The position numbers were made by a program, and so were the translations under genes. From the NCBI GenBank assembly GCA_903813345.2, contig CAIIXF020000153.1, forward strand, positions 1 through 25,000: DNA of 25,000 nucleotides. The letters run 5' to 3'. This document shows positions 18,548 through 25,000 of this stretch, one piece after another (position 1 is the first letter of the stretch; each line of letters starts with the position of its first letter). Origin of the DNA: Owenia fusiformis. Its lineage: Eukaryota > Annelida > Polychaeta > Sabellida > Oweniidae. The notes under the pieces are model-generated. The model was given only the letters and a program-made list of their open reading frames with translations, had not been told where the DNA came from and searched no databases.

Positions 18548-20122
18548 GGTAACAACAGATAATAAAATGCCTCGGAGGGACTCAGATAATAAGGATGACC
18601 ATATTCTGACATATATTGCTTTTGCATGAAAATAGAAATCAGATATTCCTTATTAACTACCTGTGCTGTACATCTAATTGCAATTATTTTAATTACGTGA
18701 ACACAAATCATTGAATCATTTGACAGTGTGTACTGTCACTCGCTTCCTTGACAATCAGCTCCATACTTCAGTACAAAAAAACAGACAGAAAAAGTGCAAG
18801 TTATTACAGTGAACAAATATAACATCATTCCTCAAGTCTATCAAACTTGAAAATGCATTTAAGCAAGGAAAGGTGAAATAAAGTTCTAACCCGAAAGACA
18901 TTTTATGAATAGGAGTACTATATGTAATACATACTGCTCATTACATCCAATCAAAGTTTTTTATGTCTTTTATTGTAATTTTATTATCTTCATCTGTCAT
19001 CTATGTGAAATAATAAAAGTTTGATTGATATATCATCTACTATTGGCTAATTTGTGCAATTGTCAAGTCCCAAAAGAGTATTTCTGAAGGGTACATCTTC
19101 AATTCATTAGTGATGGGTGAAAAATAAAGAATTAAATATTTTTGTTTCAGAAAAGCATGGAACAACGTGATGAAGCAAAAAATAATGCCTTTGTTGTCAA
19201 ACTTCCATTTCAATTTCAAGAATTATAGTTACATGCATATTGAATTATATTAAAATCAAATAAATAAAGATCATTTATTCAATGAGCAAAAAATAAGAAA
19301 ACTGACAGAAATAGTTTTTACCCATTTTTAATACTTAATAAACTCCCAAGTAAAGCTAATCTAAGGGTTTTTGATCTCAAATGAATACCTCAACTCTTTT
19401 TCTGATAATATTTATCCAGAGTTCTTAATTTAAAATCATTATTCACATCTAAGCTAAATCACAGCCATCAATATTGTTTTTTGAATCTTGCAGTTTAAAG
19501 TTTCAAAACTAATCACAACTTTCAAAATCACATATACTTTCAAGAAATATAATGAGAATTAATTAATTAATCTGTAATGTGTTAATGTCATTCATAATTT
19601 CCAGAGTGAAATTCCTACATTTTAAAATGAAAGAATCAACTCAACAATGGAGGCCTATCCTAGATGCATCAGAATGTCTCAACAAAAATCACTACTTACC
19701 ACTCTGTCACGAATGAAGCTTATTCTCTATTTACAGGTGATGACTTGTGGATTCCAATGATGTAATAATCAAAGATGTTCTCATTTTTTGCGAAATAGAG
19801 TTATGATGCGAGTTCTGAATCTGGACTCCCGCTAGAAATCTGTGTGAATGTTTGACGTATCTACCTTCTAATGGCTTCCCTCTCTTACCTGATATCAGTT
19901 TCACAAAATGTCTTCTTTATTGTTGAGCAAATGTCATCAAGAGGCCCACCTTGATCTGTTCCCTTAGCCCCCTACATAGCTCCTATTAAGGATCATATTT
20001 AGCAACCGAGCAACTTTACTGTGTAGTAGACTAAACTTTTCAGAATACTCATGACTTGCCAACCACTTCTATACAATTTGGAAGTTTTTCAGCCTAAGGG
20101 AAAACTATCTAATTTGCCTTAC
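18548..20122. other. non-coding stretch with donor-like sites on the - strand
   Basis: No coding exon is recognised. Two strong - strand donor motifs occur: GAGTG|GTAAGTAG at 19699 and ATCAG|GTAAGAGAG at 19888. They sit in a segment less AT-rich than its surroundings (about 19720-20240) and could mark alternative non-coding first exons of the zinc-finger gene. An AT-rich imperfect inverted repeat, AATCAAA...TTTGATT, lies near 18950-19030. Confidence 0.35.
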
Positions 20123-20238
20123 AGATTCTGATTGGGATGTGCTAGGAAGGTTGCCGATGACAGGTTGAGTGGATTGCTCGAAGTGAATCTGCACCAACAT
20201 GGTACAGAGAAGCCTGAGGCACACCAGCTTGTATTCTA
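20123..20238 (-). other. candidate non-coding or 5' exon
   Basis: On the - strand a 116-bp segment is bounded by an acceptor (ATAATTTACAG, AG at 20240-20239) and a donor (CAGAATCT|GTAAGG, GT at 20122-20121). It is clearly more GC-rich than its flanks. Two frames are open throughout but neither gives a known motif. It lies upstream of the zinc-finger leader exon on the same strand and could be a 5' UTR exon. No transcript evidence is available and the boundaries are inferred. Confidence 0.3.
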
Positions 20239-20933
20239 CTGTAAATTATCACAATTTTCACATATTCATTTGTTGCGGGTTATTTTTCAAAATAAAATTA
20301 TCAATTAAAAAAGTGAACTTTTTTTTTTAAAAAAATATTTAAAAGCAGATTTAACATTAATATCTTCATGTATTTTACCTTGTTTTAAATTGGAATTTTT
20401 TACCCCGACCTGGAAATATATAAAAATGCTCATTTCATTTCTTTCTCATTTTAGAAATGGTTTAAGAATTTGCAATAATAATTCTGGAAAATATTCTATT
20501 TTTGTATAGGAAAGAAAGAATTAAGTTTTTTTTTTTTGTGACAGTGTTTTACAGTACTTTCCCAGCTGCAACGTGTCATTGGGTTGAGTTGGGTGGACAC
20601 AACTTGTGCAATCTGGTGCATCGTCATTTCAACCTTACAGAGCTTCTCTGGCACCAAGTCTCTCATCCCCCCACTATCTCCAACTACACCCCCTCCTCTA
20701 AATATTCCTCAAAACAAATGGTTTACAACATGTCTTTGGAGATTTAATGTAGAACTTGTTTACACACTCTTTTAAGTTCTTAACAAATTGATCAAAGATT
20801 TTAAGACGATCACAATTTTTATATCATATCTCAAAATGCAGAATAAGATAAAGGGAAATCAATAATTAGGGAGCTGTTTTAAATAATTTTTTAAGCCTGT
20901 TAAATATACATACTGGTTAAATTGCAGATTGCT
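20239..20933. other. non-coding stretch, no gene recognised
   Basis: Very AT-rich, with a T9/A6 stretch near 20320 and a T12 run near 20526. The + strand open frame at 20502-20747 includes a Ser/Thr/Pro-rich part near 20660-20720 but shows no family signature. Confidence 0.4.
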
Positions 20934-20992
20934 TACCCTGCATGCAGAAGACGAAGCTCTCTTTTAGAAGTGAAGTCAAACGAATGCAAAGG
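20934..20992 (-). repeat. dispersed exon-like repeat, copy in - orientation
   Basis: On the - strand this reads TTGCATTCGTTTGACTTC...AAGAGAGCTTCGTCTTCTGC...ATGCAGG and is followed immediately by GTAAGC, a good donor. It matches 18471-18547 in inverted orientation but lacks the internal insert. Besides being a repeat, it could serve as an exon because of the donor. No acceptor was clearly defined. Confidence 0.45.
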
Positions 20993-21439
20993 GTACAGAT
21001 TGCTCAGGCTGAGTTTGACATTTATGTATGTTTATAATTCATTGACTATAACTGATGTGACATAAAATGAGAAGAATGTCCCGATGTCTTCAAATATGCT
21101 CATCAAGTGATTCCATTATGAGAATATATTTCAAGATTAAGATGACATTATTATACACTTAATATATCATCGGTGATCATTTTCTTTATCATAATGCTCT
21201 GATTACTTAATGATACTTTTGACACTTTTTGTGAATTTGAAGAATTTTGAAGAATTTTCAAAATTGCACTAAATCTATTATAGTTGTTTTAAATTTCATG
21301 TTTCATAAAATTGCCACATGTGCTTTCTCAATCTTGCAACATCTTTAAAAAATCGATTAGATCTATATAGTCTCAGTCTCGATCTGCTTAAGGGGACATC
21401 ATGCATGAACGACTAAAGTGCATATCAAAACTGAATAAT

Positions 21440-22030
21440 AGCTGAAATATATTTTTCATGGCCTGCACAAGAAGCAATCTCCCCAAAAGACATCATAACA
21501 CAATGTACCACAAATATGACTACAGATTCAAGGACAGTACATATTGGTAATTAATTGGAACCAGGTATAACAATTGCTAACTTTATTTTTTGGTAACTTG
21601 CACAAGAGGCAATCTCACAAAAAGACACATGTACAACAAATATGATCTCAGATTCAAATTACGGGTGGTGAAGTCGCACAAGGTATAACAAACATTCAAA
21701 TATTACAGACGCTGCTAAATTTATTTTTTGATGACTTGCACAAAAAGAAGCAATCTTTCCACAAGACTTCATACATGTACCACAAATACAATCTTAGATT
21801 CAAAGTACATATTAGCAAAATTGAACCAGGAATAACAAACATTCCAGACATAGCTCAATTTATTTTCATCTGGTGACTTGCACAAGAGGCAATCTTCCAA
21901 AAAGACTTCATACATGGAAACTCATGTACCACAAATATGACCTCAGATTCAAAGTACATATTAGTGAAACCAACCCAGGTATAATAGATATTACAAACAC
22001 AATTTATTTTTGGTGACTTGCACAAATGGT
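21440..22030. repeat. minisatellite, ~139-bp unit, four copies plus a partial fifth
   Basis: TGCACAA at 21464, 21599, 21737, 21879 and 22019 marks unit positions 135, 138, 142 and 140 bases apart. Each unit contains TTTATTTTTTG-like T-rich DNA, (A/G)ACTTGCACAAGAGGCAATCT, ATGTACCACAAATATGA, CAGATTCAAAGTACATATTA and a CCAGGTATAACA-like segment. Copies differ by substitutions and small indels (for example CACAAGAGG versus CACAAAAAGAAG). No open frame runs through it. Confidence 0.85.
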
Positions 22031-22503
22031 ACAAGGAGGACTGGCAGGAAATGCCTATGGTAACAGATTGCTGGTAGGGTTATGTACATGTAGAGTAGTT
22101 TCATATATTCCTCATTATCATTTCATTACTCTTGAAAAATGGACGTGGCGATCATGCCTTTTGCATGATTTTTCTCTCTAAAATTTGAATAAAGTGTCTG
22201 ATTTTCTGACATTTCTGTACAATTTAAAGTGTTGACTACATTCTTGTTCAATTTATTTCTTGCTAATTTCATTCTTTTTCACTCTATTTTGCATTTTAAA
22301 ACGTGACCAACATGACACTTTTCACACAGGAAACCAATATATGGCTCCTATATGATAGATCTGTTTGCTGCATGAATCTAATTAATTTCCCAATATCAGG
22401 TGTTTTATTTATCTAATTCAATTCAGGCTCTGGAAAATAATTACTTATAAACTAATCTGAATTCTTTAATCTTATTCAATAACTTGTAAAAAATAATAAA
22501 CAT

Positions 22504-22693
22504 ATTACCATAACAACTGACTTTTTAGCATCACTTTACAATTACTGATAACCATAGCAACTGGTTACAAATATCAATATATATACATAAATACAAGTTT
22601 TCTACAATGACATAAAGTAACCTCATATTATATAGCAACTGCAACATATATTACTATGGCAACCAGGTCTGCAAGACACATTGCCATGACAAC
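22504..22693. promoter_or_regulatory. cluster of RFX X-box-like palindromes
   Basis: Four 14-base sites resemble the X-box consensus GTNRCCATRGYAAC: ATTACCATAACAAC (22504), ATAACCATAGCAAC (22548), ATTACTATGGCAAC (22650) and ATTGCCATGACAAC (22680). An additional half-site, ATAGCAAC, lies near 22632. RFX factors bind such sites, often at ciliary genes. A decayed repeat with a CCATGGCAAC core would look the same, so function is uncertain. Confidence 0.35.
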
Positions 22694-22699
22694 CAATTT

Positions 22700-23770
22700 C
22701 CACAGTAGTAACAAGTGACAAACATTTGAGACTTGAATAAGTAATAAAAAATGAGCATGACAAAAGTGTCATTCTAAGAGGACACAGACAAAAGTAGAAG
22801 GAAGAAGACCATCTGTTGCACAATATTGTTCTAAAAATATTTAAGAGACAGCATTGACTAATTACAAATGAGTTTATTAAGAACAGACAACTTGTCATAA
22901 CTTACCTGTAACGTATTAAACCTGTGCATCTCTAATTTATGATAATAAAGGAATGTTGTTATTACAAATGCACTTAATTATACATGCATTTTTAGCTCAT
23001 TTTAATAATAGCTACTTCTCACTAGATCTAAAACAACATCTAAAGGATTTCGTTCTATAATGCACTATTAAGAAACAATCCAATTTATCAAGATATAGAG
23101 AATTAAAAAAACAAATAATTACACATAAAGTAGACAATGTAATCCAAAGACACATCCAAACTTCAAGATTTTGGAATGAAGAAATCAATTTCATGAAAGA
23201 AAATCAAGATTTAAAATTATGAATTTAAAATAACACTTCAAAATGCAAACCATAGAAATTCAAAAATTAATGGGTAATTCTAAGCCAGAAGGGAAACATA
23301 CTTCTATTTTCCTATTCTCTTACATTTGAAACTCAAAACTAGTCATTTAACTGAACTGAAAAACTTGTACATACCTTAAACAAGTAAATAACATAGAAAG
23401 TTCAGCTTATTCCACCAATATTAGCTATTTTACCTCTTCCAGACTCTGTGAAGAGAGACGGGTAAAAAAATCTAAAAAAGGAAGCACTTAATCTAACATC
23501 ATATGAGATTTCCCTCTAAAAGTAATTTGTTTCTAACTTATTTGCATTTTCATTTAAACTTCATGTCATATTCTATGTTGATTTTTTATACAAGGATGTT
23601 AAATCATATTCATATCTTTGGGAATTACAGGTACTACTGGCATACTTGGAGCATTATATGCATCTTTTCAAAATAATTTTAAATTCTGAAATCTGATTCT
23701 GTTAAACATACTTCCTGTTAGTATTGCTCTAAGGTCTGCCCCTCTCCATTATCAAATAATGGCTATCATC
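22700..23770. other. non-coding stretch, no gene recognised
   Basis: AT-rich presumed intronic or intergenic DNA. A strong - strand donor-like CGTTACAG|GTAAGTTATG lies near 22905, and TTTAAG|GTATGTAC near 23371. Open frames on the - strand at 22623-22898 and 23012-23194 lack signatures. Confidence 0.4.
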
Positions 23771-24628
23771 TTAAGCACCCTATGCAGACAGAGCCTGTGG
23801 AAAATATTGGGTGTGGAGCAAATGAGCGGAGGGTGCGGAGCTAACGGTTATTTTTGAATTTAAATTTGGGATATTTCTGAAACTAAGCCGTTTTGGGACT
23901 TCAAATATACCAAGATATGTGTATTTGACACCAAATATCAATACAATTGTGAAAATAGTAGCGCAATTCATTCTATAGCGACGCAGTGTGCCTTAAACCT
24001 TTCCCAGACCTATATATTTTGAAATTATCCTTTTAATACTGAGTCCCCAGCATTCATAAAAAATGGTGTTCAAGGTGCACTATCTATACAAATTATTTTT
24101 GCATCTTGGAAGCCAGGCAGTATCTGTGTGATTTTATAAAAATTCGGAAATTTTTTCAGATATGAGCCCCCTCTAAATATTGGGTGCGGAGCAGCTCCAT
24201 AAACGTAGCTCCGCACCCAATATTTAGAGGGGCTCATATCTGAAGAACATTTCCGAATTTTTATAAAATCACACAGATACTGCCTGGCTTCCAAGATGCA
24301 AAAATAATTTGCATGGGTAGTGTATCTTGAACACCATTTTTTATGAATGCTGGGGACGCAGTATTAAAAGGATAGTCTCAAAATATATAGGTCTGGGAAA
24401 TGTTTAAGGCATACTGCGTCGCTATAAAATGAATTGCACTACTATTTTCACAATTTTATTGATATTTGGTGTCAAATACACATATCTTGGTATATTTGAA
24501 GTCCCAAAACGGCTTAGTTTCAGAAATATCCCAATTTTAAATTCAAAAATGACCGTTAGCTCCGCACCCTCCGCTCATTTGCGCCGCACCCAATATTTCC
24601 CACAGGCTCTGTCTGCATAGGGTGTTAA
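23771..24628. mobile_element. long hairpin foldback element, CACCCYATGCAGACAGA family, copy 2
   Basis: Two arms of about 418 bp (23776-24192 and 24208-24624) are reverse complements with roughly 20 substitutions and small indels by eye, about 95% identical. They are separated by only 15 bases (24193-24207). The outer end is CACCCTATGCAGACAGAGCC, and TTAAG flanks both sides (23771-23775 and 24625-24629), consistent with a 5-bp target duplication. The motif AATATTGGGTG(C/T)GG(A/C)GC occurs near both the outer and inner edge of each arm. Matching 63-residue open frames in the two arms follow from the palindrome and have no family signature. The element is non-autonomous. A transcript would fold into long double-stranded RNA. 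Confidence 0.88.
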
Positions 24629-24629
24629 G

Positions 24630-25000
24630 GGTAACATAAATATGCACACAGACAAAAAGGAAACAATCTTAGATCATCATACATACCCTCAGGTACAAGT
24701 TTCTACTTACCAAATTGCAAAATGTAATTATAATGTAGTTCAAAAGAAACTGAGTATATCTATAGTATGTTAACCTGTTATTAAAATGATTATTCAGCTA
24801 ATTTGAGATATAGGTTACTGAAGGATTTAAATTACAGTATATCTTATTGTGAAATACCTCACCTTAATTAACTTTTTGTATTTCCATCATAATAACTTAT
24901 ATACTGAGACAAGGCTTAATCAGTATGTATTTACCAAACAATTTTGTAATGGAAGCAGGATATTTTTCTGAAGAAATCTCAGGTTTTTTAAAAGAACAAA
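24630..25000. other. non-coding stretch, nothing recognised
   Basis: AT-rich sequence with a strong - strand donor-like CAATTTG|GTAAGTAG near 24709. No exon can be defined from what is visible before the window ends. Confidence 0.4.

Noticed and set aside
23771-23774. TTAA at the hairpin ends as a piggyBac-type duplication
   Set aside because: The flanking match is TTAAG (5 bp) on both sides, and the sister element at 2461 has GTATA. Both fit a 5-bp rule better than a TTAA rule.
23780-24620. Two 63-residue open frames, one in each hairpin arm
   Set aside because: They are the same frame read twice because the arms are inverted copies. No motif or start context supports a gene.
2461-24628. 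Assigning the CACCC foldbacks to the Transib/RAG-like superfamily
   Set aside because: Only the CAC start and 5-bp duplication length agree. No transposase is present and the duplications are AT-rich, so the link is left as a hypothesis.
1-25000. CRISPR arrays, bacterial operons, rRNA genes, retroviral or LINE coding frames
   Set aside because: No regular direct repeat-spacer array, no rRNA-like segment and no reverse transcriptase or integrase motif was seen on either strand.

Overview
The window looks like nuclear DNA of an animal, most likely a marine invertebrate; the species cannot be named. The grounds are an AT-rich background, GT-AG introns, one giant C2H2 zinc-finger protein, a single Cu/Zn superoxide dismutase (SOD) exon, and many short inverted-repeat mobile elements. 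Nothing bacterial is visible: no operons, no Shine-Dalgarno sites and no CRISPR.

Layout. Positions 1-450 hold the last exon of a Cu/Zn SOD gene on the + strand, with a phase-0 splice acceptor, the copper-ligand His, the disulfide Cys, an unusual basic tail and a poly(A) signal. Positions 450-3650 are intergenic and rich in repeats: a short duplicated palindromic motif, a 669-bp foldback element with a 5-bp target duplication, and a ~190-bp inverted repeat. Positions 3650-6630 are AT-rich and partly the 3' UTR of the next gene. They contain a 34-bp-arm inverted repeat, a G-quadruplex-prone poly-C/G tract, a perfect 11-bp-stem hairpin and a degenerate array of GG(C/T)ACTGTTTAG motifs.

The dominant gene runs on the - strand from 12654 to 6631. 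A 500-bp exon carries the 5' leader and start codon (12607) and ends inside a zinc finger. A 286-bp phase-0 intron follows, then a 5,238-bp exon completes that finger. The spliced product is 1,896 residues with 30 C2H2-type fingers, two CtBP-type motifs and five two-finger modules at the C-terminus. It is probably a nuclear DNA-binding repressor. The SOD and zinc-finger genes are convergent.

Positions 12655-25000 are probably the large 5' intron and upstream region of the zinc-finger gene, with no confidently recognisable coding exon. They hold a TTAA-flanked MITE, a GC-richer coding-like but broken block (13835-14196), a possible mariner-like end, a 107-bp duplication, a dispersed exon-like repeat, a possible non-coding exon, a 139-bp-unit minisatellite, a cluster of RFX X-box-like palindromes, and an 858-bp near-perfect hairpin element.

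The most interesting result is that the hairpin (23771-24628) and the foldback at 2461-3129 share the terminus CACCCYATGCAGACAGA. Each is also flanked by an exact 5-bp direct repeat (TTAAG and GTATA). They therefore look like two members of one foldback transposon family. All calls come from reading the sequence; no database search was run.
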